A stretch of 64,000 bases of DNA, taken from positions 2,802,501 to 2,866,500 of the forward strand of contig JAMJFZ010001228.1 in NCBI GenBank assembly GCA_026225945.1, in the 5' to 3' direction. Both the position numbers and the translations under genes were made by a program. A model generated the notes under the pieces. That model did not search any database and had not been told where the DNA came from. It saw nothing but the letters and a program-made list of their open reading frames with translations. Source of the DNA: Cricetomys ansorgei (Eukaryota; Chordata; Mammalia; Rodentia; Nesomyidae). Shown one piece after another: positions 36,401-41,809 of the stretch (position 1 is the stretch's first letter; the number at the start of each line of letters is the position of its first letter).

Positions 36401-38926
36401 AGATGGCTTGGTGGGAAAGGCACTTGTTGCCAAGGCTGACATGAATTCGGTTCCCCAGAACCAAATGGCAGAAGGAGAGGACTGACTTCCACAAGTTGTC
36501 CAAATTTAATTTCCCATGGGTGTCACTGCACGTGCATACACACTCTCTAAATAAATTAGTAAATAAGTAAATGTAATAAAAAGTACAAACAACGAATTGT
36601 TGTCTTCTTACAAAGATCATTAACCAAACAGAAGTACACAAATACAACCTAAAATTAGCTTATAAACTCAAAATGCCACACTACTACCAATAAGACATCA
36701 ATTAACACAAGCTTAATGGAAGCCAGTCATACACTTTTATGAATTTTATGAATTCCATAAAAACGTGTGAACCAACAAACACATAAATGTGGATTCACCA
36801 ACGTATGCTTGTGTATGACAGAGACTTGGACATGAAAAATCTGATGGCTCATGCATACTTTTCCAAAAGTGCTCTTTCAGATTTATTCTACTAAGGAATA
36901 CCCAGACCCAAAGTATCCTTTCCTTTTACTAGATGATGAAAACTGTCCCTCGTGTTTATTCACTAGAAAATAGTATTTATGACAACATAAATTCAATTTT
37001 GATTAAAACAAAACACGTTTACATAGTAAGAAAATATATCCTGAGCAATGCTCTCTACAAATGTAAGAAAACGGCGGGTAGAGCTCTAGAAATGGTTCCA
37101 TGGCTCAAAGAGTTTACTGTTCCTTCAGAGTTTAGTTCCCAGCACCCATGCTGGGCAGCTCACAATTGCCTATAACTCTAGTTCCAGTGACTCAGATGCC
37201 CCCTTCTTGCCTCCATGGGCACATGCACACACATGTGCGTACATACAGACGCAGACACACATACACAAAGCTTTTGTAACTTCGGTTAACAACGAAGAGC
37301 ATCATCCCAGTTTTCATTTGAAATAACACTAACTCAGTACAAAAGAAAATCAAAAAAATTCAACAATAATTTAAATACTGATTTTAGCAGCGTGAGGTGC
37401 TAACGGAGAAATACTACAGGTTGACATTAATTGTTATCCTAATGAAACATCATTAGTAAAATACTATTGGTCAACGTTGATTCTATCACAGTACAACATC
37501 ACTGGTGGAAAATTACATACCGAGGTGAGCTCCGAGGATGCCACCCATATCACATCCACCAGCAGGAGAATCACTATTCCCAGGGCCATTCGCCTGCGCT
37601 GACAGAAGCCACTGTTCTGGGAATTCACACGGTTCATGACAAATACACAAACCATTTGCAGTCTGTTAATTTAGAAAACAGAGATCTCAGTAGAGTATCT
37701 TTAAGAAGAACCACATAAAAATCAGAAACCCGGTACAAGGAAACACGAGACATTTGTTAGTACATGCTTACAGTGTAGAATTTACCTTGTTGCCAGGGCT
37801 TCTCTGAGATTCTCAAATGCAATGCCTGCAAACCTGGCAGATCTCAATCTAAATGGAGGTGAAGAACTCAGCCCACCTAAAACAGCACCACAGAAACTGT
37901 GCTTAGGAGAATGTCAAGTGTAAGATCACATCTTTTTTCACTCTTCACCTCTGAAAATTATCAAAATGTGTTCAACATAAGCCACACTCTGGGGTTGTAG
38001 CTCAGTAGTAGAAAGCTTGCCTAGCATGCATGAGTCCTGGGTTCTATTCCAACCACTGCCCAAATGGGTACAGTGACACATGCCTATAATCCCAGCACTT
38101 GGGAAGTAGAGGGACGGGAGAATCAGAAGTTCAAGGTCAGAATACATAGTGAGTTCAAAGTCGGCATCGGTGACACGAGAACGTCTTGCAAAATTATAAC
38201 AACAAAACAAACAAACAAACAAACAAAAAACAGGTTGGGGTATAGCTCGGTTGGTAAAGTGCTTGCCTAGCATGCATGAAGCCATGAGATCAATTCTAGC
38301 ACTGCCTAAACCAGGTGTGGTGGTGCATGCGTGTAAGGCAGGAAGATAAGAACTTAAAGGTTATCTTTGGCTACAAAGTGAGTTTGAAGCCAGTCCGGGG
38401 TACATGAGACCTTCCCCACCGGCGCCCACGGCCCCCCACTCCCCCCCAAAAAAGATTATACTTAAAGAGGTCCTGGGTATGAGGCGGTTAAGAAAGCGAC
38501 GTTCAACATATGGCACATTTAAAAGTACCACAAGCAGGTCCTCAAAGTCTCCTAAACAACTCTCTCCTTTCTCCCTTCAGGACACCCGCCCTCAGGCAGT
38601 CTAGACACACGCGCGTGCATCCGAAAGTGCCCTCTTTTCCCCCACCTCTAGTGGACTCGGCCCGCTGACAGGAAGTGGTGTGCGTGGTTTCACTCACCTC
38701 ACGTTAGGACGGTGACCGTCCTGCTCCCCACCCGCCCGGACACTACACCCCTGCTGCAGTCCCAGAGGACGACCGCAAACAGCTGGGACAGGGAAGCCTC
38801 CCTTCCCTCGGTGAGGAAAACCAAGCGTGTCGCCTTGTGAGGGGCGAGAGGACTCTGACCCTTCCTCCACGGCCGCGGACGCCTACCTGGCCTTCCTGCC
38901 CCTCGATGGAGTCGTGGCGGCACCAT
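9762..38926 (-). CDS. Slc35f5: Slc35f5, solute carrier family 35 member F5 (15 coding exons, whole span)
   Basis: This is a multi-pass membrane protein of the SLC35F group in the drug/metabolite transporter (EamA) superfamily; the substrate is not established from sequence. Joining 15 exons (listed separately) gives 1575 nt, that is 524 codons plus TAG, close to the roughly 523 residues I recall for the human protein. The exons carry hallmark stretches such as [55 protein letters not shown] and [12 protein letters not shown]. Ten hydrophobic segments are visible: residues about 67-90, 103-122, 244-260, 268-289, 298-318, 331-350, 366-386, 396-419, 424-445 and 450-473. A hydrophilic loop of about 115 residues (exons 4-7) separates TM2 and TM3, and both ends are hydrophilic. 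All splice phases agree and there is no frameshift or internal stop, so the gene looks functional. The identification rests on remembered family sequence. Confidence 0.97.
10300..10418 (-). repeat. B1 SINE
   Basis: AAGACAAGATCTCCCTCTGT and AGCCCAAGCTGGCCCCAATC, an antisense B1 in intron 14. Confidence 0.7.
10425..10532 (+). repeat. B1 SINE fragment
   Basis: CCCCAGTGCTCAAAAGGCTG and TACATAGTGAGACTGTATCT; it forms an inverted pair with the preceding B1. Confidence 0.75.
10533..10815 (+). repeat. B4-type composite SINE
   Basis: A GGTTGAGAGATGGCTTTGTT head and ATGCATGTGCACACACATGT tail. It ends about 30 bp from the exon 14 donor. Confidence 0.7.
10846..11000 (-). CDS. Slc35f5: Slc35f5 exon 14 (TM10 and start of C-tail)
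   Basis: The 155 nt encode TM10, [20 protein letters not shown], and then [19 protein letters not shown] and a basic tail ending KHRIQ. Acceptor TTTCAG/GTGCAG; donor CAGAG/GTATGT. Confidence 0.97.
11555..11738 (-). repeat. B3 SINE
   Basis: GGCCAGAAGAGGGCATTTTA, CTGGAATTACAGGTAATTGT and GGCATCTCTCCAGACCC in antisense order. Confidence 0.8.
11775..11960 (+). repeat. B2-like SINE
   Basis: AGCCTGATGACAGGAGTTAA, GGGACCCACACTGTGGAAGG and a CA-rich end with an A10 tail. Confidence 0.65.
12325..12680 (+). repeat. B4-type composite SINE
   Basis: AAAGAGATGGCTCAATAAAG head, a GCGAGGCGGTGCACACTTGA B1-like centre and GCTGACCTCTGGTCTCTACA tail. The copy holds an internal duplication of CCCCAGAACCCTAATAAAAA-like sequence. 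Confidence 0.65.
13003..13208 (-). repeat. B3 SINE
   Basis: AAAGATTTATTTATATGTGT opens and CACTGAGCCATCTCTCTAGC closes an almost full antisense copy. Confidence 0.85.
13487..13618 (+). repeat. B1 SINE
   Basis: GTTGGCACATGCCTTTAATC and CAGAGGCAGGCAGATTCCCT. Confidence 0.85.
14035..14368 (-). repeat. B4-type composite SINE
   Basis: GAAGCCAGAGATCACCCATA, TCCTGTCTCCACCTCCCCTG and AGAGCCACCTTCTCAGCCCC; 160 bp from the donor of exon 13. Confidence 0.7.
14527..14617 (-). CDS. Slc35f5: Slc35f5 exon 13 (TM9)
   Basis: The 91 nt encode [20 protein letters not shown] and then [10 protein letters not shown] after the split tryptophan. Acceptor TTTCAG/GGGCTG and donor AAAAG/GTAAGT are canonical. The [10 protein letters not shown] pattern is typical of the last EamA repeat. 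Confidence 0.97.
15000..15172 (-). repeat. B3 SINE
   Basis: GGGAGCAGAAGAGGATGTGG and GGGTTACAGGCAGCTGTGAG in intron 12. The sequence at 15180-15640 is unassigned. Confidence 0.75.
15640..15962 (-). repeat. B4-type composite SINE
   Basis: A GTGTGTGTGTGCACGTGTGC tail side, GTCTGTTTCATTCTTCACCT, and GTCACCCCAGTTCCC at the head. Confidence 0.65.
16062..16312 (+). repeat. High-copy rodent repeat, second copy
   Basis: CAGCTGTCAACTTAACAGAG near the left and TCACTTTTGGTCAGAGTGTT at the right match the layout of the copy at 1000-1366, with strong divergence and central loss. Confidence 0.5.
16558..16717 (-). CDS. Slc35f5: Slc35f5 exon 12 (TM7-TM8)
   Basis: The 160 nt run from acceptor TACTCAG/GTTTC to donor TTATG/GTAGGTT and encode two membrane helices, [20 protein letters not shown] and [19 protein letters not shown]. 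These are joined by an acidic loop [10 protein letters not shown]. Confidence 0.97.
17092..17272 (+). repeat. B4-type SINE fragment
   Basis: GGTTGGGGAGAAGGCTCAGC and TGAGCTCCAGGTTCAACAGG; it lies in short intron 11, about 100 bp from the GC donor. Confidence 0.65.
17377..17481 (-). CDS. Slc35f5: Slc35f5 exon 11 (TM6), with a GC splice donor
   Basis: The 105 nt encode [20 protein letters not shown] and then [15 protein letters not shown]. The acceptor TTTCACAG is normal. At the 3' end the frame requires TTTG/GCAAGT, a GC donor whose remaining bases fit the consensus. No GT nearby gives a product in frame with exon 12. Confidence 0.96.
18000..18335 (+). repeat. B4-type composite SINE
   Basis: GGTCAGGGAGATGGCCCAGT, CATGTCTAATCCCAGCACTC, AAAGACCCTGTCTCAAACAA and a CACACAC tail. 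Confidence 0.8.
18800..18871 (+). repeat. Intronic direct repeat, copy 1
   Basis: About 72 bp containing AGTAACTGCT and GAGAAAATTAGT, matched by a second copy at 19348-19420 with roughly 85 percent identity by eye. The wider sequence at 18335-19449 is otherwise unassigned intron 10. Confidence 0.75.
19348..19420 (+). repeat. Intronic direct repeat, copy 2
   Basis: Same orientation as copy 1, about 550 bp away, and ending 28 bp before a solo LTR. Confidence 0.75.
19449..20339 (+). mobile_element. Solo ERV LTR (copy A) in intron 10
   Basis: This 891-bp element begins TGTAG and ends TTAACA, flanked on both sides by GCTC (19445-19448 and 20340-20343). It has a TATA-like ATATATAAGG at about 19760 and an AATAAA at 20241, in LTR order. 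The interior contains repeated GTCAGTTACAG units. It shares blocks such as GCTCAGTCAGCAGTA with the LTR at 47126-47771. No internal retroviral genes are present. Confidence 0.75.
20381..20423. repeat. (AAAT)n microsatellite
   Basis: A-rich run resolving into perfect AAAT units. Confidence 0.95.
20436..20645 (+). repeat. B2-like SINE
   Basis: CCAACAAGGTGGCTCAAAAA and GGTTGTCCTCTGACCTCCAC with CA-rich tail; 105 bp from the exon 10 donor. Confidence 0.75.
20749..20813 (-). CDS. Slc35f5: Slc35f5 exon 10 (TM5)
   Basis: The 65 nt encode [20 protein letters not shown] and then TI, between acceptor TCGCAG and donor ATAG/GTAAGAAC. The junction with exon 9 builds the serine from AG+C. Confidence 0.95.
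21030..21165 (+). repeat. MIR SINE relic
   Basis: TGAGGCATGAGGAGGTGAAG, TAACTTGACTAAGACCACAT and AGGCAGCCTGATCCCAAAGA follow the MIR core and 3' end. Confidence 0.75.
21470..21665 (+). repeat. Second MIR relic
   Basis: TAGCAGTCCTGTGAGACAAA, CCAATTTACAGATGTGAAAA and GTAATAGAGGTGGAACTAGA; an A/C-rich insertion splits it near 21575. Confidence 0.65.
22034..22187 (-). repeat. B1 SINE, well preserved
   Basis: GAGACAGGGTTTCTCTGTGT to GGGATTAAAGGCATGAGCCA, one of the least diverged B1 copies in the window. Confidence 0.95.
22190..23357. other. Unassigned intron 9 sequence
   Basis: No SINE, exon-like frame or simple repeat was recognised in this 1.2-kb stretch. Confidence 0.5.
23358..23586 (-). 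repeat. B3 SINE
   Basis: AAGACTTTATTATTTATGTT and GCTGAGCCATCTCTCCAGTC; about 45 bp from the exon 9 donor. Confidence 0.8.
23632..23719 (-). CDS. Slc35f5: Slc35f5 exon 9 (TM4-TM5)
   Basis: The 88 nt encode [20 protein letters not shown] and then LSKLLAVIL, from acceptor CCCTCTAG to donor TAAG/GTAAGA. It ends TM4, gives a short loop, and starts TM5. Confidence 0.96.
24260..24392 (+). repeat. B1 SINE
   Basis: GTCAGGCGTGGTGGTGCACG and CTTTAATCCCAGCACTTGCG with (AAAC)n tail. Confidence 0.9.
24891..24972 (-). CDS. Slc35f5: Slc35f5 exon 8 (TM3-TM4)
   Basis: Acceptor GTTTAG/TGGTTT and donor CTTCTG/GTAAGA bound 82 nt encoding [20 protein letters not shown] and then NILSSTS. This completes TM3 and begins TM4 of the first EamA half. 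It leaves one base. Confidence 0.96.
25060..25224 (-). repeat. B3 SINE
   Basis: CTGGAATTACAGACTGTTGT and GTAGTCCTCTGCAAGACCAC. Confidence 0.7.
25348..25470 (+). repeat. Degenerate B1 SINE with ID-like remnant to 25560
   Basis: CAGTGGCATACATCTGTGAC and AAGATCACAAGTTCCACAAT, followed by GCATGCACAAGATTCTGGGT of an ID-type body. Confidence 0.5.
25593..25795 (+). repeat. B3 SINE
   Basis: CTGGAAAGATGGCTCAGCAG, CTGTAACTCCAGCTCCAGAG and a short A-tail. Confidence 0.9.
26085..26432 (-). repeat. B4-type composite SINE
   Basis: GTGTACATATGTATGTGGAA, CTGCCTCCCTAGCACTGGGA and CAAGGCAAGCACTTTACAGC. A short plus-strand SINE head lies just before it at 25952-26020. Confidence 0.7.
26595..26797 (+). repeat. 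B2-like SINE abutting the exon 7 donor
   Basis: CAAGCCTGACGCCCTGAGTT, GACTTCCTGAAGTTGCCCTC and an AATAATAAATCTT plus poly(A) tail that ends within about 10 bases of the intron 7 donor on the opposite strand. Confidence 0.75.
26804..26994 (-). CDS. Slc35f5: Slc35f5 exon 7 (loop and start of TM3)
   Basis: The 191 nt encode [20 protein letters not shown], more loop sequence, and then the beginning of TM3, KISFFFCFV. The donor GTG/GTAGGT is followed within about ten bases by the oligo-T of an antisense SINE (26595-26797). The reading frame runs open past the donor into the intron, but the SLC35F5 match stops at the donor and resumes in exon 8. Confidence 0.97.
27215..27375 (+). repeat. B2-like SINE
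   Basis: AGCCTGATGGCCTGAGTTCG and CCCTGGGACCCACATGATGG. Confidence 0.75.
27722..27945 (+). repeat. ID-B1 composite SINE
   Basis: An ID-like head (GGTTGGGAATATGGCTCCAT, CATCCCCAGCACTGACT) joined to a B1 body ending GAGATCCTGTCTCGAAG. AT-rich sequence with TATTTA runs follows to about 28040. Confidence 0.8.
28275..28356 (-). CDS. Slc35f5: Slc35f5 exon 6 (loop region)
   Basis: Acceptor TTCCAG and donor AAAAAA/GTGAGTC bound 82 nt encoding [20 protein letters not shown] and then TNIGTEK, part of the acidic/basic loop before TM3. It leaves one base (phase 1). Confidence 0.96.
28572..28735 (+). repeat. B2-like SINE
   Basis: GTGTAAGCCTGACAACCTGC and CTGGAACCCACAATAGAAGG with an AATAATAATAA-type tail. 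Confidence 0.65.
29000..29135 (+). repeat. L2 LINE relic
   Basis: AGGCATTGTTCTAAGTCCTA and ATCATGCAGTCTAATGGGGA match the L2 3' region order. Confidence 0.55.
29185..29470 (-). repeat. B4-type composite SINE
   Basis: GTGTGGAGGCCAGGTATCAA, AGTCCTGGGATTACAATTCC and GTGTGGCAAGCACCTTACCA. The flanking 29490-30150 is unassigned intron 5. Confidence 0.8.
30158..30335 (+). repeat. B2-like SINE
   Basis: GACCAGTGAGATGGCTCAGC, GATGACCTGAGTTCGATGTC and GTTGTCCTCTGACCTCCACA. Confidence 0.85.
30679..30741 (-). CDS. Slc35f5: Slc35f5 exon 5 (63 nt)
   Basis: A small symmetric exon of 21 codons, [20 protein letters not shown] plus L, in the loop between TM2 and TM3. It lies between acceptor TATTTAG and donor GTAAGTG. 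Being in phase 0 at both ends it could be skipped without a frameshift. Confidence 0.95.
30915..31035 (+). repeat. MIR SINE relic
   Basis: CTGATGAAGAAATTGTGGCT, AGCAGAACCTGGATTAAAAC and TTTTCATTACACTACTGTAT. Confidence 0.5.
31313..31520 (-). repeat. B1 SINE with (GTTT)n tail
   Basis: A GTTT-rich run leads into TCTGTAGACCAGGCTGGCCT and GCACCACTACCACCTGGC. The next 750 bp (31521-32278) carry no recognised feature. Confidence 0.9.
32279..32555 (+). repeat. B3 SINE with CT-rich tail
   Basis: GTGAGTCAGTGGTTAAAAGT and ATCCCAGCACCCATTAACAA, then (TCTC)n at 32455-32520; 170 bp from the exon 4 donor. Confidence 0.8.
32726..32869 (-). CDS. Slc35f5: Slc35f5 exon 4 (TM2)
   Basis: This symmetric 144-nt exon (48 codons) starts [16 protein letters not shown] and contains TM2, [15 protein letters not shown], followed by a basic stretch ending GKPAAF. 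Acceptor CTCCAG/TATGTC and donor CTTTT/GTAAG are canonical. Confidence 0.97.
33262..33460. repeat. Tandem duplication with paired microsatellites
   Basis: A unit of about 85-115 bp starting AACAGG and containing TTCCCAAGAGGC is present twice (33262-33343, 33344-33460). Each copy ends in its own CT then GT microsatellite, and the second has also gained (ATTC)n. Confidence 0.75.
33440..33672 (-). repeat. B4-type composite SINE
   Basis: GTGGAGGCCAGAAGACAAGC, TAGATTAGGCTGGTCCTTGA and CACCACACCTGGCTTTC. The region 33673-34399 is unassigned intron 3. Confidence 0.75.
34400..34580 (-). repeat. B2/B3 SINE
   Basis: ACAGCTTGTAAGAGTTGGTT, GGCAAGCACCTGTACCCACT and GAGCCATCTCATTGGCC. Confidence 0.8.
35040..35366 (-). 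repeat. B4-type composite SINE
   Basis: GGGTGCACACATGTGAACAG, CTGAGTGCTGAGATTACAGG and ACTCTGACCCTCTTGTTTAT. Confidence 0.7.
35490..35632 (+). repeat. B1 SINE
   Basis: ATATAATCCCAGCATTCAAG and GAGTTCCAGACCAGCCTGGG. Confidence 0.8.
35795..35962 (-). repeat. B1 SINE
   Basis: ATGTAGACCAGGCTGGCATG and TGAGTGCTGGGATTGAAAAG; it forms an inverted pair with the B1 at 35490. Confidence 0.85.
35990..36045. repeat. (GAAA)n purine tract
   Basis: GAAA units with A-rich interruptions. Confidence 0.9.
36385..36578 (+). repeat. B2-like SINE
   Basis: GCTAGTGAGATGGCTTGGTG, CTGACATGAATTCGGTTCCC and a (AAAT)-type tail. Confidence 0.75.
37080..37275 (+). repeat. B3 SINE
   Basis: AGTTCCCAGCACCCATGCTG and GATGCCCCCTTCTTGCCTCC; about 245 bp from exon 3. 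Confidence 0.8.
37521..37662 (-). CDS. Slc35f5: Slc35f5 exon 3 (TM1)
   Basis: Acceptor TTAACAG/ACTGC; donor CCTCG/GTATGT. The 142 nt encode [17 protein letters not shown] and then the first transmembrane helix [20 protein letters not shown]. Intron 2 upstream is only 123 bp. The internal methionine before VCVF is the next in-frame ATG and a possible alternative start that would remove 46 residues. Confidence 0.97.
37786..37876 (-). CDS. Slc35f5: Slc35f5 exon 2 (residues 14-44)
   Basis: The acceptor GTTTTAG/GTGGG and donor ACAAG/GTAAATT bound 91 nt that read [20 protein letters not shown] and on to the exon end. This is the basic, serine-rich cytosolic N-terminal segment before the first membrane helix. 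It continues the phase-1 junction of exon 1 and leaves two bases. Confidence 0.95.
37990..38231 (+). repeat. ID-B1 SINE, first of a tandem pair
   Basis: An ID-like head GGGGTTGTAGCTCAGTAGTA and TGCCTAGCATGCATGAGTCC, a B1 body CCTATAATCCCAGCACTTGG, and an (AAAC)n tail. Confidence 0.85.
38233..38452 (+). repeat. ID-B1 SINE, second of a tandem pair
   Basis: Begins GGTTGGGGTATAGCTCGGTT straight after the first copy's tail and ends GTACATGAGACC plus a C-rich segment at the edge of the CpG island. Confidence 0.85.
38887..38926 (-). CDS. Slc35f5: Slc35f5 exon 1 (residues 1-13, start codon)
   Basis: The start codon at 38924-38926 opens [13 protein letters not shown], matching the conserved SLC35F5 N-terminus. 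The donor is CCAG/GTAGGC and leaves one base (phase 1). The -3 base is C and the +4 base is G, so the Kozak context is only moderate. The exon lies inside the CpG island. The 5'UTR extends toward higher coordinates but its start cannot be read from sequence. Confidence 0.93.
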
Positions 38927-39116
38927 GAGCGGCCCTGGCCCGGCCCGCCGCCCAGCGCCGCCGCCTCACACCGCAGGCACAGACCCCGACATCGCGCCGC
39001 GCTGCAGGCCCAACTTCAGAAGCCGCGCTGCCCCTCGGCGGCGGGCCGCGGCTGTCAGTCAGGCCAGAGCTCGGGGACGGAGGGGAGTGACCCAGGCCAC
39101 CCGAAGGTGTTGGCAG

Positions 39117-39124
39117 TGACGTCC
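39117..39124 (+). promoter_or_regulatory. CRE-like site TGACGTCC
   Basis: Seven of eight bases match TGACGTCA. It sits about 190 bp upstream of the Slc35f5 ATG, a common distance for CREB/ATF sites. Confidence 0.35.
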
Positions 39125-39606
39125 TGGAGGCCCGGATTGCGGCCACGGCCCAGGTCCCGCCCCCGTACGGTCAGCCAGCCAGACCACGCCCATCGCTGGC
39201 CAAAAGAACCCTGCCCACTGCTGGCCAACCAGCAGGCCCCGCCCCCTACCAACTAGCCAGGTTAGGCGGCCGGATGATCCACCAGTCAAGCTCCGCCCCC
39301 CTGGACATCTAACCTGGCCGCACACCCTGGCAGACAGGCACCGCCCCAGCCCTCCCACCCTCTGGGCCCCATCTTGGAGATTCTAGGTCCTCAGCTTGTC
39401 CATCAACTAGGTGACGCCCTCCGCATCTCTCTCAGCATGCCAACCCACCAAGCCCCGCTGTCAGTTCGTCCATCCCGGCCCCACCCCTAGTTACCTATCC
39501 CCGCCCTAGGCCTGGGTGGTCAGCAGAGGGCCCCGCCCCCAGGCAGCCCGGCCGGCCCCGCCCCTGCACCGTCAGGACCCGAACGCCAGGACTGCAGGCG
39601 CGCGGG

Positions 39607-39615
39607 TTACGTCAC
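39607..39615 (-). promoter_or_regulatory. CRE/ATF-like site GTGACGTAA
   Basis: The minus strand reads GTGACGTAAC, the ATF/CREB variant core TGACGTAA, at the upstream edge of the GC-box cluster. Confidence 0.35.
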
Positions 39616-39770
39616 GCTGGGCGCGACTTTACACCCTCAGAGGGCACTTTTGCAGGTTGACGTTGTGGACTCCAGCCGCGAACAGGCTTCTGGCGTGGAG
39701 ACGTGACGGTGACGGAGGACAAGAGATGGGAGGAGAGCGGAGGGAAGCGGGCATGCGTGTCTAGGGGAGA

Positions 39771-40429
39771 GCCCAGTTCAGGCGAGGCTTCCCAAGGTCC
39801 CCACAGCCACACCCTGGAGCTAAAGCTCCGCTTCCTCCAAAGTTTAGGCTGCATACTTCCACTATCCCTTTCCAGAAACGACTGGCAGAGTAGCTTGGCT
39901 CTCTTTGGATACCTGGATCGTAAACTAGATCTTCATACTCGGAGTTGTCTAGGCCAAGTTACTAGTCTTCGTGGCCCTCACTGTCCTCATCCAAAAAAGC
40001 ATAGGATCATGTCCGTGCCTGTGTGTGTATTTTCACCAAGTCTATATAAATGATCAAGTAGAAAGAGTTCTGATCAGTCCGTGAAGCATAGGAAGACCTC
40101 CACAGATGGTAGCCTGACTGAAGTATAGGGTTTGTTTTTATGTTTAAGTGTCTTGAAGCTCCCATAAAATAGAAGAGTTGGCCAGCATCCTGATTTGTAT
40201 TTAGAAAATAAACGCGAGACTTGTTGGTTCTGTAGCCGGAATTGTGTTGTTAGCATTTTGATCAAACGAGGCAAATTTTCTTGCTCATGTAGTCCTAATG
40301 TTTTTAACTTTTTTTTCTACATAGTCTAGTGACTAAAAATAAGGCGAATATTTTGTGTTAATCTGGTCAGATTCTAATTAACGATTTGCATCAAATAATT
40401 CCAGTTATTGAGAAACCAATCGCTGGAAC
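39771..40429. other. Upstream flank of the CpG island
   Basis: No recognised repeat or gene; composition falls from GC-rich to AT-rich across this segment. Confidence 0.5.
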
Positions 40430-40708
40430 AGGATAGATAACTCAGTGGGTGAGAGACCTTCCTGAGAAAACATAGATCCTGAATTCAGATCCTTTACACC
40501 CATGTAAAAAGTTGGTCTTGGTGATGTGCACATTTGTAACCCCAGCACTCTGAGAGTCAAAGACAGGAAGATCACTGCTTGCTGGTTGTCGATGCTTGGG
40601 GTTCAATAAGAGATCCCTTCCCAGGGGAATAAGATGGGAGAGTGGCAGCGCAGGTTACCTAATATTCTCTGGCCTCTGTATGTACGCTCCTGCACATACA
40701 CAAACCCA
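40430..40708 (+). repeat. B4-type composite SINE
   Basis: AACAGGATAGATAACTCAGT, TGTAACCCCAGCACTCTGAG and CTCTGGCCTCTGTATGTACG. Confidence 0.7.
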
Positions 40709-40757
40709 TACTTGCTTGGCCTTTTGGTTAAGATCAAGCCCAGTGTCTGTTCTTACT
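40709..40757 (+). pseudogene. U2 snRNA 5' fragment
   Basis: GGCCTTTTGGTTAAGATCAA followed by GTGTCTGTTCTTAC matches about the first 46 nt of U2 snRNA, including the branch-site-pairing neighbourhood. The Sm site and 3' stem-loops are missing and there is no snRNA promoter, so it is a dead retrocopy or chimera. It follows a SINE directly. Confidence 0.75.
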
Positions 40758-41280
40758 CTGGTCTATTCTAAGTGGACATGAAACACCTAGAGACGCTGGC
40801 AGTCATCCATCAAGTCCTGGCCTCCTGGCATTGATTTGTTGCAGGTCTTGTTACCTTTGTGTTCAGGTTGATGCAGTGGGTCAGAGCCCTGTTTGTGTAT
40901 GGGCCCCAGCTAAGGTCCATTGACACATTCAGATTCTCACAAGTGTCAACTGCATGACATCGTACTCTCTGCAGTACCTACCAGACTCCTGAGCACATGG
41001 CTGGCTAGAGAAGTACCAGCTGATTTGATTTGCTTCTGAAAAATAATTAAGTGGGTTAAAATTCCTGAGTTTTAGAAAAGGTATTATTGTTTATACAATA
41101 TTTCTTTTAGAACGTAAAGTGTATTGCATTTTATGAGTAAATGATACACTCCAAGTTATAAACTTGGGAGGTACTTTGACTCCTGAAGTATTAAGTGTAA
41201 TTGTATGCAATAAAACACTGAATTCCATGAAGTTTATGGGCAAGTTGGAGGAACAAGCCCTGTGGGTTTTTTAAAAATAG
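40758..41280. other. Unassigned sequence after the U2 fragment
   Basis: No frame or repeat was recognised. The segment could include the 3' partner of a U2 chimera, but no clear poly(A) tail with matching target duplication was seen. Confidence 0.4.
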
Positions 41281-41289
41281 ATCTGTGTC

Positions 41290-41570
41290 ATTGTACTTTG
41301 CTCATATTCATCACCAGTCCTTACCCTCTCTTGCACCACCTTTCCCATTGACCTTCTTCCTGCCCCAAATAATATCCCTCTTAAGGTCACATCTTGTATA
41401 TATTTTATTCTAACTTCTACACGTAAGAGAAAACAAATGATACTTGTCTTTATGAGTCTTTCTTATTTCACTTAAAATGAAAGTCCCCAGGCTCATCTAT
41501 TTTCCTGAAAATGGCATGATTTTATCCCCCTTTATGGCTGAATAAAACTCCACTGTATGTTTTTAAATAT
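41290..41570 (-). mobile_element. L1 ORF2 fragment, antisense
   Basis: TATTCATCACCAGTCCTTAC, GTCTTTCTTATTTCACTTAA and TTTATGGCTGAATAAAACTC match the reverse complement of the C-terminal ORF2 part of mammalian L1. Confidence 0.6.
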
Positions 41571-41800
41571 ACACACACATATACATACATACTCATATAT
41601 ATGCATATATATATATATATATACACACACTTATATATGTATTTACACAGTGTATATGTATATAGAATAGGTATCTATAAGCAGTGCAAGATATGTTCCC
41701 ATATATGATCTTGGGGTGTGTGTGTGTCTGTCTGTCTATCTGTCTGTCTGGGTATTGAACCCAGGGCTTTAAATGTGCTAGACAAGTGCTCTACCATTGT
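41571..41800. repeat. CA/TA and GTCT microsatellites with ID remnant
   Basis: Mixed (CATA)n/(TA)n to 41660, (GTCT)n at 41715-41750, then an antisense ID-like head with CTAGACAAGTGCTCTACCAT. Confidence 0.8.
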
Positions 41801-41809
41801 TGTATAGAA

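Larger units (their letters stand above)
38580..39770 (-). promoter_or_regulatory. CpG-island promoter of Slc35f5
   Basis: GC-rich, CpG-dense sequence surrounds exon 1, in contrast to the AT-rich flanks. No TATA box is obvious upstream of the ATG. GC boxes (CCGCCC cores) occur near 39156, 39237, 39291, 39340, 39499, 39531 and 39556. CRE/ATF-like sites are at 39117-39124 and 39607-39615, an NRF1-like GCATGCGTG is at 39751, and a YY1-like CCAAGATGG lies on the minus strand at 39369-39377. The many GC-rich open frames on both strands are composition artefacts. Confidence 0.9.

Noticed and set aside
37990..38070. tRNA-gene-like Pol III boxes
   Set aside because: They belong to the ID head of a SINE; no cloverleaf with an acceptor stem can be formed.
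38837..39256. A 139-codon open frame on the plus strand through the CpG island
   Set aside because: It is Arg/Pro-rich, overlaps exon 1 antisense, matches no known domain and is expected from GC-rich DNA with few stops. A non-coding divergent transcript remains possible.
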